46,286 nucleotides of DNA, taken from Pseudomonadota bacterium. GTDB lineage: Bacteria; Pseudomonadota; Alphaproteobacteria; Rhodospirillales; Magnetospirillaceae. Shown here in pieces: positions 38,884-46,286 of this stretch. The stretch covers positions 1-46,286 of the forward strand of contig JAJZUL010000027.1 of assembly GCA_021848545.1 (NCBI GenBank), read 5' to 3'. The notes under the pieces are model-generated. The model saw only the letters and a program-made list of their open reading frames with translations. It had not been told where the DNA came from and ran no database searches. Every line of letters begins with the position of its first letter. Within the stretch, counting starts at the first letter, position 1. The position numbers and the translations under genes were made by a program.

Positions 38884-40572
38884 ATGTTGACGCGTAGGGA
38901 CTTTCTTCAGGTAACCGCCGCCACCGCGGCCATCGGCGCGTTTTCCGGCAACATCGCCCGGGCCGCGACCCGTCAGAAGATCACCCAGGACAGCCTGCTG
39001 GACTTCAAACCGGTCGGTCAGGTGACCCTGCTCAACATCACTGACATGCATGCGCAGTTGATGCCGATCTATTACCGCGAGCCCTCGGTCAATCTGGGGG
39101 TCGGCGCCGATCGCGGCCTGCCGCCCCATATCACCGGCAAGGCGCTGCTGCGCCACTTTCACCTGCGCCCCGGCTCGCCGGAGGCCTATGCCTTCGCCTG
39201 CACCGACTTCACCCATCTGGCCCGCGAATACGGCAAGGTCGGCGGCGCCGATCGTCTGGCGACCCTGGTCAAGGCCATCCGCGCCGAACGGCCGCACAAC
39301 ACGCTGCTGATCGACGGCGGCGACAGTTGGCAGGGGTCCTACACCTCCCTGAAATATCAGGGCGACGACATGGTGCAGATGCAGAATCTGCTGGGTGTCG
39401 ACACCATGACCGCCCACTGGGAATTCACCTACGGCACCGACCGGGTGAAGGAACTGATCAAGAAGCTGAACTTCCCCTTCCTGGCCGGCAACGTGTTCGA
39501 CAATACCTGGGAGGAACCGGTTTTCGCCGGCATTCATTATTTCGAACGGGGCGGGGTCAAGATCGCCGTCATCGGCCAGGCATTCCCCTATACGCCGGTG
39601 GCCAATCCGCGCTGGATGATCCCGGACTGGTCGTTCGGCATCCATCAGGCCAACGTGCAAAAGCAGGTGGACGAAGCCCGCGCCAAGGGCGCCCAGCTGG
39701 TGGTGCTGAACAGCCATGACGGGTTCGACGTCGACCGCAAGCTGGCGTCGAAAATCCATAACCTGGACGTCATCCTGACCGGCCATACCCACGACGCCAT
39801 TCCGGCCCTGGTCAAGGTCAACGGCATCCTGCTGGTGGCGGCCGGCTCCCACGGCAAGTTCCTGGCCCGGCTCGATCTCGACGTTCGCGGCAACAAGATC
39901 CACGATTATTCCTTCCGCCTGATTCCCATTTTCTCGGACGCCATCAAACCCGATCCGGAAATGGCGGCGCTGGTGGAAAAGCTGCGCAAACCGTATCAGG
40001 CCGAGCTGACCAAGGTGCTGGCCCACACCGATTCGCTGCTGTACCGCCGCGGCAATTTCAACGGCACCTTCGACGATCTGATCTGCGACGCCCTGCTTCA
40101 GGAGCGGGATACCGAGATTTGCATGTCGCCCGGTTTCCGCTGGGGCGCCTCGCTCATTCCGGGCCAGGCGATCACCCAGGAAGATCTCTACAACATGACC
40201 GCCATCACCTATCCCCAGGCTTATCGCACCCAGATGACCGGCGCCCAGATCAAGTCGGTCATGGAACAGGTGGCCGACAACCTGTTCAACGTCGACCCCT
40301 ATTACCAGCAGGGCGGCGACATGGTGCGGATGGGCGGCATGACCTACACCATCGATCCCTACAAGACCATCTACCACCGCATCTCCGACATGCGGCTCAA
40401 CCGCAACGGCAAGGCGATCGAACCCGACGCCAAGTACTGGGTCAGCGGCTGGGCGTCGGTCAACAAGGGCACCGAGGGGCCGGCCATCTGGGACGTGGTG
40501 GCCAAGTATCTCCAGCATCACAATACGGTGAACATTCCCGACCGTCCGGTGGCGAAGATCGTCGGCATCTGA
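38884..40572 (+). CDS. soxB: Thiosulfohydrolase SoxB
   Basis: The 562-residue di-manganese hydrolase releases sulfate from SoxY-bound thiosulfonate. It has a Tat signal (TRRDFLQVTAATAA) and metal-binding motifs NITDMHAQL (Asp54, His56), LLIDGGDSWQGS (Asp147), LNSHDGFDVD and ILTGHTHDAIP. The C-terminal 5'-nucleotidase-like domain is complete (NFNGTFDDLICDALLQ; YNMTAITYPQAYR). GGAG/GAGG lie before ATG 38884. It is one of the surest calls in the window. Confidence 0.97.
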   Translation: MLTRRDFLQVTAATAAIGAFSGNIARAATRQKITQDSLLDFKPVGQVTLLNITDMHAQLMPIYYREPSVNLGVGADRGLPPHITGKALLRHFHLRPGSPEAYAFACTDFTHLAREYGKVGGADRLATLVKAIRAERPHNTLLIDGGDSWQGSYTSLKYQGDDMVQMQNLLGVDTMTAHWEFTYGTDRVKELIKKLNFPFLAGNVFDNTWEEPVFAGIHYFERGGVKIAVIGQAFPYTPVANPRWMIPDWSFGIHQANVQKQVDEARAKGAQLVVLNSHDGFDVDRKLASKIHNLDVILTGHTHDAIPALVKVNGILLVAAGSHGKFLARLDLDVRGNKIHDYSFRLIPIFSDAIKPDPEMAALVEKLRKPYQAELTKVLAHTDSLLYRRGNFNGTFDDLICDALLQERDTEICMSPGFRWGASLIPGQAITQEDLYNMTAITYPQAYRTQMTGAQIKSVMEQVADNLFNVDPYYQQGGDMVRMGGMTYTIDPYKTIYHRISDMRLNRNGKAIEPDAKYWVSGWASVNKGTEGPAIWDVVAKYLQHHNTVNIPDRPVAKIVGI

Positions 40573-40585
40573 CCGGGGGCGCAAG

Positions 40586-41326
40586 ATGGGTTTCGGGCAA
40601 ATCAGTCTGGCGGCGGCTTTCGGGGCGGGGCTGTTATCGTTCATGTCCCCGTGCGTCCTGCCGCTGGTGCCCGCCTATCTGTGCTTTCTGGGAGGCCGCA
40701 CGCTGGAGGAACTGAATGCCGAATGCGTCACCCGCGAGGCGTGCCAGCGGGTGGCGGCTTCGGCGCTGTTCTTCGTTCTCGGCTTCGGCGCGGTATTCGT
40801 CGCCATGGGGGCGTCGGCATCCGCCATCGGCGGGCTGATCGCCAACAATCTGCGCTGGTTTTCGGTGGCCGCCGGCACCGGCATCATCCTGTTGGGCCTC
40901 CATTATACCGGGCTGGTGCGTTTCAATATCCTCAACCGCGATGTGCGGCTGCATGTCGCGCGCCGTCCGGCCGGGCTGCTGGGCGCGTTCGGGGTGGGCA
41001 TGGCCTTCGCCTTCGGCTGGACGCCCTGCGTGGGACCGATTCTGGCCACCATCCTGATGGTCGCGGCCAGCAAGAAATCCATGGGCGGCGGTATCGCCAT
41101 GCTGGGCGCCTACGCGGCCGGTCTGGGCCTGCCATTCCTGGTCGCGGCCTTCGCCGTTCGGCCGTTCCTGGCCTGGCGCGAGCGTGTCCGCAAGCATATG
41201 CGCAAATGCGAACTGGTCATCGGCGGGTTACTGATGGCGACGGGAGCGTTGATGCTGGTCGGCGGACTTGCCGATGTCAGCGGCTTTCTGATGCAGACGT
41301 TCCCGGCTCTCGGCCGGATGGGGTAG
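40586..41326 (+). CDS. ccdA: CcdA/DsbD-type cytochrome c biogenesis and thiol-transfer membrane protein
   Basis: The 246-residue protein has six membrane helices and the two redox cysteines Cys23 (MSPCVLPLVPAY) and Cys148 (GWTPCVGPILA). It carries electrons from cytoplasmic thioredoxin to periplasmic thiol proteins. In sox clusters its equivalent (SoxV) reduces SoxW and keeps SoxY active, which fits the thioredoxin encoded downstream. It is 13 bases after soxB. Confidence 0.9.
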   Translation: MGFGQISLAAAFGAGLLSFMSPCVLPLVPAYLCFLGGRTLEELNAECVTREACQRVAASALFFVLGFGAVFVAMGASASAIGGLIANNLRWFSVAAGTGIILLGLHYTGLVRFNILNRDVRLHVARRPAGLLGAFGVGMAFAFGWTPCVGPILATILMVAASKKSMGGGIAMLGAYAAGLGLPFLVAAFAVRPFLAWRERVRKHMRKCELVIGGLLMATGALMLVGGLADVSGFLMQTFPALGRMG

Positions 41327-41524
41327 ATCGTGGTGCCGTGTGGCTTGATAAGCGCTTTGGGTGATTCGGCCGGATCTCGTTCGTCCGTCCGATTTCCATC
41401 CGTCCCGTCCCGGAGCGCGGGCAATGGCCCCGCGTCGCGTTTTCAATCGGTGCCCGATACGAGCGGCGCCGGTTAAATGGCCGTCCGATGAACGGGCGGC
41501 TTAACCACAGGGAAGGTAAGGTCA

Positions 41525-41995
41525 ATGCGTCGTCTTTTCATCATCGCTTTCGCACTGATCATGGGCCTGTCGGTCATGGGCACGGCCCACGCCGCCACCA
41601 TGAACGCGGCCGAGGGCAACGCCGTCGTGCCGAAGGCCAGCTTCAATCACCCGCGCCTGCTGGCGTTTCAGCTCGATTCCGCCAATCCGGCCAAGATGAA
41701 TCTGGTCATCAACAACATCAACAACATCATGCAGTATTACGGCCAGGACAACGTGAAGATCGATCTGGTGGCGTTCGGCCCCGGTCTGAAGGCATATCTC
41801 AAGAAGTCGCCGGTGAAGGCGCGGATCGAATCGCTGACCGCCTATCCCAGCGTCAAGTTGCTGGCCTGCCACAACACCATGGACAAGATGAAGGTGACCG
41901 CGAAGGATCTGCTGCCGGGCGTCAAGGTGACCCCCGCCGGCGTGGTCAAGCTGGTCGAGCTTCAGCTTGCCGGCTGGACGTATATCGCGCCCTGA
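41525..41995 (+). CDS. Exported DsrE-like protein, first of a tandem pair
   Basis: The 156-residue protein has a signal peptide (cleavage near AHAAT) and a DsrE/F-like (COG1416-type) domain: RLLAFQLDSANPAKMNLVINNINNIMQYYG, IDLVAFGPGL, and a conserved Cys115 in VKLLACHNTM. DsrE-family proteins carry persulfide sulfur on this Cys. This one is periplasmic, unlike cytoplasmic DsrEFH/TusBCD. The mature part is clearly homologous to the next gene. AGGGAAGG lies upstream of the ATG. It starts 198 bases after ccdA, a gap without another gene. Confidence 0.8.
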   Translation: MRRLFIIAFALIMGLSVMGTAHAATMNAAEGNAVVPKASFNHPRLLAFQLDSANPAKMNLVINNINNIMQYYGQDNVKIDLVAFGPGLKAYLKKSPVKARIESLTAYPSVKLLACHNTMDKMKVTAKDLLPGVKVTPAGVVKLVELQLAGWTYIAP

Positions 41996-42036
41996 CGCGA
42001 CTGGATCAATCGCCGAATCACGAGGAGGATTCATCC

Positions 42037-42492
42037 ATGCGTCGTTTCGTTTACGCCCTGTTCGGCGTCATGCTCTGCCTGCCGGGCCTGTCCCATGCGG
42101 CGAAGGCGTCCGAACATATGGTGGCGCCGCCCACCAAGGCCCATCCGCGTAAGGTTCTGATCCAGCTCGACACGAACAATGTCAAGAAGGTCAATATGAT
42201 CCTCAATAACGCGGAGAATCTGGTCAAATATTACGGCCCCGGCAAGGTTCGGGTCATCATCGACGCCTATGGTCCCGGCATCCATTCGGTGTTGGCCAAG
42301 GCCAGCAAGGTGCCCGGCCGCATCATGCAGATGTCCACCGACCCCGATATCGAAGTGACCGCCTGCGACACCACGCTGCGCACCATTCACAAGACCGGCA
42401 AGGATCTGGTGCCGGGCGTGTCCGTGGTGCCGGGCGGGATTGCCGAAATCGCCGACCGCAAACTGGCCGGCTGGGTTATGATATATCCCTGA
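42037..42492 (+). CDS. Exported DsrE-like protein, second of a tandem pair
   Basis: The 151-residue paralogue of the preceding gene has a signal peptide (to about residue 22), VLIQLDTNNVKKVNMILNNAENLVKYYGPGKV, IDAYGPGI and the single conserved Cys110 in EVTACDTTL, ending DRKLAGWVMIYP like its neighbour. GAGGAGG precedes the ATG. Together the two could form a heteromeric sulfur carrier in the periplasm; that role is inferred from family and locus. Confidence 0.8.
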   Translation: MRRFVYALFGVMLCLPGLSHAAKASEHMVAPPTKAHPRKVLIQLDTNNVKKVNMILNNAENLVKYYGPGKVRVIIDAYGPGIHSVLAKASKVPGRIMQMSTDPDIEVTACDTTLRTIHKTGKDLVPGVSVVPGGIAEIADRKLAGWVMIYP

Positions 42493-42493
42493 T

Positions 42494-43081
42494 ATGAGGG
42501 TAATACAGATGGTAAGGGCTTTTCTTCTTGCCGTCCTTTTGCTGGGGGTGGGGCTGCTTGGCAGCCCCACTTCTCATGCGGCCGTGCCGCGGCTTGGGGA
42601 CGACGGGCTGTATCATATCGACTGGTTCGTCCACGGCTTTCTCAACCTGCGCGAGGATCTGACCGACGCCCACAAGGCGGGTAAGCGTCTGGCGGTGGTG
42701 TGGGAGCAGCGGGGCTGCGAATATTGCAAGCATATGAGTCTGGTAACCTTGCAGGAGCCGAAGATTCGGAAATTCCTGCGCGCGCATTTCGCCATGGTCG
42801 AACTCAACCTGCATGGCGACCGCCCGGTGACCGACTTCAACGGCAAGGTCATGTCGGAACATGCCCTGGCCAGCCATTACGGCATCCATCTGACGCCGAC
42901 CATCCAATTCATCAAGGCCGAGCCCAAGCAGGTGCTGGGCAGGACCGGCGACGCGGTCGAGCAGGCCCGTATGCCGGGATTGCTGCCCGACGGCGATTTT
43001 CTGGCCATGTTCCAGTGGGTTTACGCGACCCCCAAGGGCAACGAGGATTTTTCCACCTGGGCCATGAAGCACGGGGATTAG
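42494..43081 (+). CDS. soxW: SoxW-like periplasmic thioredoxin
   Basis: The 195-residue protein has a signal peptide (MVRAFLLAVLLLGVGLLGSPTSHA) and a thioredoxin fold with the redox motif Cys75-E-Y-Cys78 in WEQRGCEYCKHM. The cis-Pro motif lies in HLTPTIQFI. SoxW accepts electrons from CcdA/SoxV and reduces SoxY adducts. It begins one base after the previous stop and ends the plus-strand cluster. Confidence 0.85.
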   Translation: MRVIQMVRAFLLAVLLLGVGLLGSPTSHAAVPRLGDDGLYHIDWFVHGFLNLREDLTDAHKAGKRLAVVWEQRGCEYCKHMSLVTLQEPKIRKFLRAHFAMVELNLHGDRPVTDFNGKVMSEHALASHYGIHLTPTIQFIKAEPKQVLGRTGDAVEQARMPGLLPDGDFLAMFQWVYATPKGNEDFSTWAMKHGD

Positions 43082-43122
43082 GGCATTTTCCGATCCGATG
43101 GGATTGGTCGGAAAAGCGCCCT
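43080..43122. terminator. Inverted repeat spanning both convergent stop codons
   Basis: AGGGC-a-TTTTCCGA (43080-43093) and TCGGAAAA-gc-GCCCT (43108-43122) pair to a long stem that overlaps the soxW stop on one strand and the regulator stop on the other. It probably ends both transcripts; short T runs occur only inside the stem. Confidence 0.5.
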
Positions 43123-44539
43123 ATTCGTCGGGCGTGGCGGTGGCCAGTTTCCTCAGCAGCGTCTTATAGCCGATATCGAGGATGCGGGCGGCCTCGGCCT
43201 TGTTGCCGTGGGCCTGGCGCAGCACCGCCATGATGTATTCCATCTCGGTTTCGGCCAGGGTCTTGGGACGGATGCCGACCATGTCGTCGTCGCCGAACAG
43301 CCATCCCTGACCGCCCAGCGATGGCGGCAGGGCCGCCAGCGGGATGTCGGTCAGGCCTTCCGGGCAGATGATCACCGATTGTTCCACGGCGTTTTCCAGC
43401 TCACGGATATTGCCGGCCCATTCGGCCTCCATGAAGGCGGCCATGGCCTCCGCCGAAAAACGGCGGGCGCGGCGTCCGTGGGCGCGGGCGTAGCGTTCGA
43501 GGAAATACTGGATCAGGGCCGGGATGTCCTGGCGGTGTTCGCGCAAGGGGGGGATGCGGATTTGCAGGGTGTTGAGGCGGTGATAAAGGTCGCGGCGGAA
43601 CTGACCGGCCCGCACCAGATCCTCGAGCGATTGGTTCGACGCGCAGACGAGGCGGAAATCCACGGGAATTTCGGCGGTGCCGCCTACGGGGCGCACCTTG
43701 CGTTCCTGCAGGACGCGGAGCAGCCGGGCCTGCATGGGCAGGGCGGCGGCGTTGATCTCGTCCAGGAACAGGGTGCCGCCGCCGGCTTCCTCCATCAGGC
43801 CGCGTTTGTCGGTGGCCGCGCCGGTAAAGGCGCCCTTGCGATAGCCGAACAATTCGGCCTCGGCCAGGGTGTCAGGGATGGCGGCCAGATTGACGGCGAT
43901 GAACGGGCCCTTGCCGGCATGAATGGCGCCGGCGACCAGTTCCTTGCCGGTGCCGCTTTCCCCTTCGATCAGGATGTTGGCCTGGGTATCGCGGACCCGG
44001 CGCACCCAGTCGCGCAAGCGCTGCATCAGGGGGGAATCGCCTTTGATGGCCAACAGATCGGGATCGCGCTCGCGGGCTTCGCGCATGCGGCGGCGCAGAC
44101 CGTGGTCGCGATCGACCTTGGCCAGGATCAGCTCGATGGCGTCGGGCCGGAACGGCTTGGGCAGGAAATCGAAGGCGCCGTTCTTGACCGCCAGAACGGC
44201 GTTGTCCAGGGTCGAATAGGCGCTGATCACCACGATCGGCAAATCGGGATCGATGGTGTTGAGTCGGCGTGTCAGCTCGAACCCGTCCATGCCCGGCATC
44301 ATCAGATCGGTGAAGACGATATCGGTCGGATTGCGCGTCAGCGCTTCTTCCGCCGCCTCGGGCGAGCCGATGGTCCGCACCCGGTAGTCGCCGCACGATT
44401 CGATCATGCGCCGCAGCGCCTGAGCCACGTCGGGCTCGTCCTCGACGATCAGGATATCGGTTACGCCGTTTTCGCCGGCCCGCCTTGCCCCACCCCTGAC
44501 TTCCGCATGGGGTACGGATAGGCTATCGTCCGTCTCCAT
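43121..44539 (-). CDS. NtrC-family sigma54-dependent response regulator
   Basis: The 472-residue regulator has a receiver domain with phospho-acceptor Asp78 (VFTDLMMPG) and Lys in FLPKPF. The AAA+ domain has Walker A GESGTGKE (193-200), the sigma54-contacting GAFTGA loop (236-241) and Walker B LFLDE (257-261). A C-terminal Fis-type helix-turn-helix follows (NKAEAARILDIGYKTLLRKL). It must act at -24/-12 promoters. The two such matches in this window flank the sox control region, so it is probably the sox activator. The ATG at 44539 has GAGGG upstream and overlaps the start codon of the divergent kinase. Confidence 0.94.
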   Translation of the reverse strand: METDDSLSVPHAEVRGGARRAGENGVTDILIVEDEPDVAQALRRMIESCGDYRVRTIGSPEAAEEALTRNPTDIVFTDLMMPGMDGFELTRRLNTIDPDLPIVVISAYSTLDNAVLAVKNGAFDFLPKPFRPDAIELILAKVDRDHGLRRRMREARERDPDLLAIKGDSPLMQRLRDWVRRVRDTQANILIEGESGTGKELVAGAIHAGKGPFIAVNLAAIPDTLAEAELFGYRKGAFTGAATDKRGLMEEAGGGTLFLDEINAAALPMQARLLRVLQERKVRPVGGTAEIPVDFRLVCASNQSLEDLVRAGQFRRDLYHRLNTLQIRIPPLREHRQDIPALIQYFLERYARAHGRRARRFSAEAMAAFMEAEWAGNIRELENAVEQSVIICPEGLTDIPLAALPPSLGGQGWLFGDDDMVGIRPKTLAETEMEYIMAVLRQAHGNKAEAARILDIGYKTLLRKLATATPDE

Positions 44540-46160
44540 GGTCGTGCCCTCGCTTGTTCCCAATCCCGCGTCCCCCGCACCCGCCGCCGCCCATGGCGCC
44601 GTGCCGCGCCTGACGTTGTGGCTGCGGGCGGTGATGGCGGTTGCCGGTCTGGTCACCCTGACCACGGCGGTTCTGTTCTTTGGCATCGACCATTTCGTCG
44701 CGTTGCGGTTCAGCAGCCTCCGCGAAGGGCGGCTCAAGCAGGTCGTAACCCAAACTCAGCGCGCGGTCGCCGGCCAGTTCACCGAACTGGCCAGTATCGC
44801 CACGATGCTCGCCAACGATCGCGATCTGGTCAACAGTACCTATTACCATCTCCGTCGCGGGGGCGGAAGGGTACTGCCGCAAGAGACCTTTCATCTTAAA
44901 TCGGTGACGCTGTGGGATGCCGGCGATCATCTGATCGCCGAAGCCGGGCGCGACGGGCCGGTGCCGTTGATGTTTCCCCATGCCGGGCAAAAGGTTCGGG
45001 TCAAGCTGGCCTGGATCGGCGGCAAGGTCTGGCTGGTGGCGGTGGCGGCCCTGCGTCGCGACGGGGATTTTCTGGCGCATATCCAACTGGCCCGTCCGCT
45101 TTTGCCCCTGCTGCACCATGTGGCGTGGGGGGCGACCATCCAGCTGGCTGGAACCGGACCCCCGCCACCCGGCATGGTACGGGCGTCGATCGCGCCCAAC
45201 GCCAATCCACCCATCGCCCTTGACGTCACCACGCCCGACGAGGCCAAGCTGGCGCTGGCCTCGATCAAACAGGTGCTGGCGCCGGTCATGGCGGTTTCGG
45301 GCCTGCTGCTGGTGGTGGGCATCGCCATCTTCCTGCGACGCCTGTTGCGGCCCATACAGGATTTGATCCGGGCGGCGGGCGCGGTGGGCCGAGGCGAATT
45401 CGGCCTGACCGTGTCCGAGACCGGCAGCGCCGAGGTGGCGCAACTGATCGCCGCCTTCAACCAGATGTCGCTGGGCGTGAAACGTTTGCGCGATCTGGAA
45501 CGCGAGGTGGCCCATCGCGAACAGCTTTCCGCGATCGGGCGGGTGGCGGCGCGGGTCGCCCATGATCTCAACAATCCGATGACGGTGATCAACAGCGTGG
45601 CCCGGCTGGTGCTGAAGCGGCAGGATATCGATGGGTCGCTGACCGAGGACATGCAGCGCATTCTCCATCATTGCGAACGATCGATCACCACCATCGAAGC
45701 GTTGCTGTCCTATGGACGGCCGGTGGCGTTGCGGCGCCGCGAGGTCAATCTGCCGGAACTGGTGGCGGATATCGGCCGGGGCTGGCGGGTTCACCACCCG
45801 CGCATCGGTCTTGAATTGCCGATCGTGGAGCCACCGCTGGTGGTTTCGGTCGATCCCTATCGAATCGAACAGGTGCTCGACAATCTTCTCGACAATGCCG
45901 GCGCCGCTGGTCGGCATATCCGCCTGTCGGTGGGCGAGGCCGATGGACGCTGCTTCATTCGGGTGATCGACGACGGTCCCGGTTTCAGCGCCGAAGCCCG
46001 TGACCATCTGTTCGAGCCCTTTTTCACCACCAAGACCGGCGGCACCGGCCTCGGTCTGGCCAGTTCGGTGGCCATCGTCCGTGCCCATGGCGGCGACCTG
46101 TCCCTGTCCGATACCATTCCCAACATGGTGACGGTTTGGCTTCCCAAAAGGGAACCCTGA
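44538..46160 (+). CDS. Membrane sensor histidine kinase partner of the NtrC-type regulator
   Basis: The 540-residue kinase has two membrane helices (about 27-49 and 248-266) enclosing a periplasmic sensor domain of about 195 residues (Cache-like by size and layout, no clear motif). HAMP is at about 267-320, and a HisKA box has His342 in VAHDLNNP. The HATPase domain has QVLDNLLDNA, DDGPGF and GGTGLGLASS. The signal is probably an extracytoplasmic sulfur compound or redox state, by inference from the locus. The first ATG shares two bases with the regulator's ATG on the other strand and lacks a Shine-Dalgarno sequence, so a start further in is possible. Confidence 0.93.
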   Translation: MVVPSLVPNPASPAPAAAHGAVPRLTLWLRAVMAVAGLVTLTTAVLFFGIDHFVALRFSSLREGRLKQVVTQTQRAVAGQFTELASIATMLANDRDLVNSTYYHLRRGGGRVLPQETFHLKSVTLWDAGDHLIAEAGRDGPVPLMFPHAGQKVRVKLAWIGGKVWLVAVAALRRDGDFLAHIQLARPLLPLLHHVAWGATIQLAGTGPPPPGMVRASIAPNANPPIALDVTTPDEAKLALASIKQVLAPVMAVSGLLLVVGIAIFLRRLLRPIQDLIRAAGAVGRGEFGLTVSETGSAEVAQLIAAFNQMSLGVKRLRDLEREVAHREQLSAIGRVAARVAHDLNNPMTVINSVARLVLKRQDIDGSLTEDMQRILHHCERSITTIEALLSYGRPVALRRREVNLPELVADIGRGWRVHHPRIGLELPIVEPPLVVSVDPYRIEQVLDNLLDNAGAAGRHIRLSVGEADGRCFIRVIDDGPGFSAEARDHLFEPFFTTKTGGTGLGLASSVAIVRAHGGDLSLSDTIPNMVTVWLPKREP

Positions 46161-46193
46161 GAGCCCGACCCGAACGTCGCCATGGCGGCCTGC

Positions 46194-46269
46194 AAATGGC
46201 GGTTTTCTGCGCTTCCGCTGCTCACGTACATGAAGTACGCTCCGCTGCGGTTCTCGAAAACCGCCATTT
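46194..46269. repeat. Long hairpin-forming intergenic element at the right edge
   Basis: AAATGGCGGTTTTC (46194-46207) and GAAAACCGCCATTT (46256-46269) are perfect 14-bp complements. The interior includes CCGCTGC repeated in direct orientation (46214 and 46242) and GTAC-ATGAA-GTAC at the centre. It lies 33 bases after the kinase stop and may be a dispersed palindromic repeat that also serves as a terminator. Confidence 0.65.
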
Positions 46270-46286
46270 TCGGTTCACCCTGCCGA

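Overview
The window is GC-rich chromosomal DNA of an alphaproteobacterium, most likely a member of the Rhodospirillales (Magnetospirillum/Rhodospirillum-like). The evidence is the order mutY / DUF721 (dciA) / dsbA-like / smc, a separate F0 ATP synthase operon with both b' and b subunits, two forms of SAICAR synthetase, and a Sox cluster without soxCD. The species assignment is inference from gene content; no database search was possible.

Layout. 1-2.3 kb: an accessory patch with a 3'-truncated SIR2/P-loop NTPase gene (probable defence remnant, visibly less GC-rich) and a VapBC-type toxin-antitoxin pair. 2.4-11 kb: housekeeping genes (dgkA, an alpha/beta hydrolase, a second-type purC, pyk, purS, canonical purC, a secreted protein, mutY, dciA, a nitrobindin-like protein), with an unannotated small-RNA candidate at 3.7-3.8 kb and a large intergenic inverted repeat at 7.9-8.1 kb. 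11.2-18.2 kb: dsbA-like gene, smc, and atpI-atpB-atpE-atpF'-atpF behind a clear sigma70-type promoter. 18.2-19.8 kb: a divergent MerR regulator / thioredoxin-like / Cys-pair membrane protein module around a MerR-type operator. 19.8-23.7 kb: two tandem kup potassium transporters. 23.8-27.9 kb: an arsenic operon (arsR-arsC-acr3-arsD-arsA) with an ArsR-box-like operator. 28-31 kb: LMW phosphatase, fructosamine-kinase-like gene, a hypothetical gene, and rplM-rpsI. 31-32.8 kb: an exported caspase-like protein.

32.9-46.2 kb is a sulfur-oxidation locus. A YeeE/YedE (SoxT-like) transporter faces soxX-soxA-soxK-triheme cytochrome c-soxY-soxZ-soxB-ccdA, followed by two tandem exported DsrE-like proteins and a SoxW-like thioredoxin. 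It ends with a divergent NtrC-family response regulator (with GAFTGA motif) and a membrane histidine kinase. The shared 0.6 kb control region between soxT and soxX carries two divergent -24/-12 (sigma54) promoter matches and, between them, two 17-bp palindromes of the same GGTC-N5-GACC design. I infer that the locus is a dedicated sigma54/two-component-controlled thiosulfate oxidation system; this is the main candidate for an undescribed regulatory system here.

How the genes work together in the sox locus: the YeeE-type protein would import a sulfur compound. SoxXAK would load thiosulfate onto the GGCGG cysteine of SoxYZ, and SoxB would release sulfate. CcdA and the SoxW-like protein would keep periplasmic cysteines reduced. 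The triheme cytochrome may receive electrons. Without SoxCD, the sulfane sulfur must be handled another way, which fits the presence of the exported DsrE-like proteins. No tRNA, rRNA, CRISPR array or intact insertion sequence was seen.
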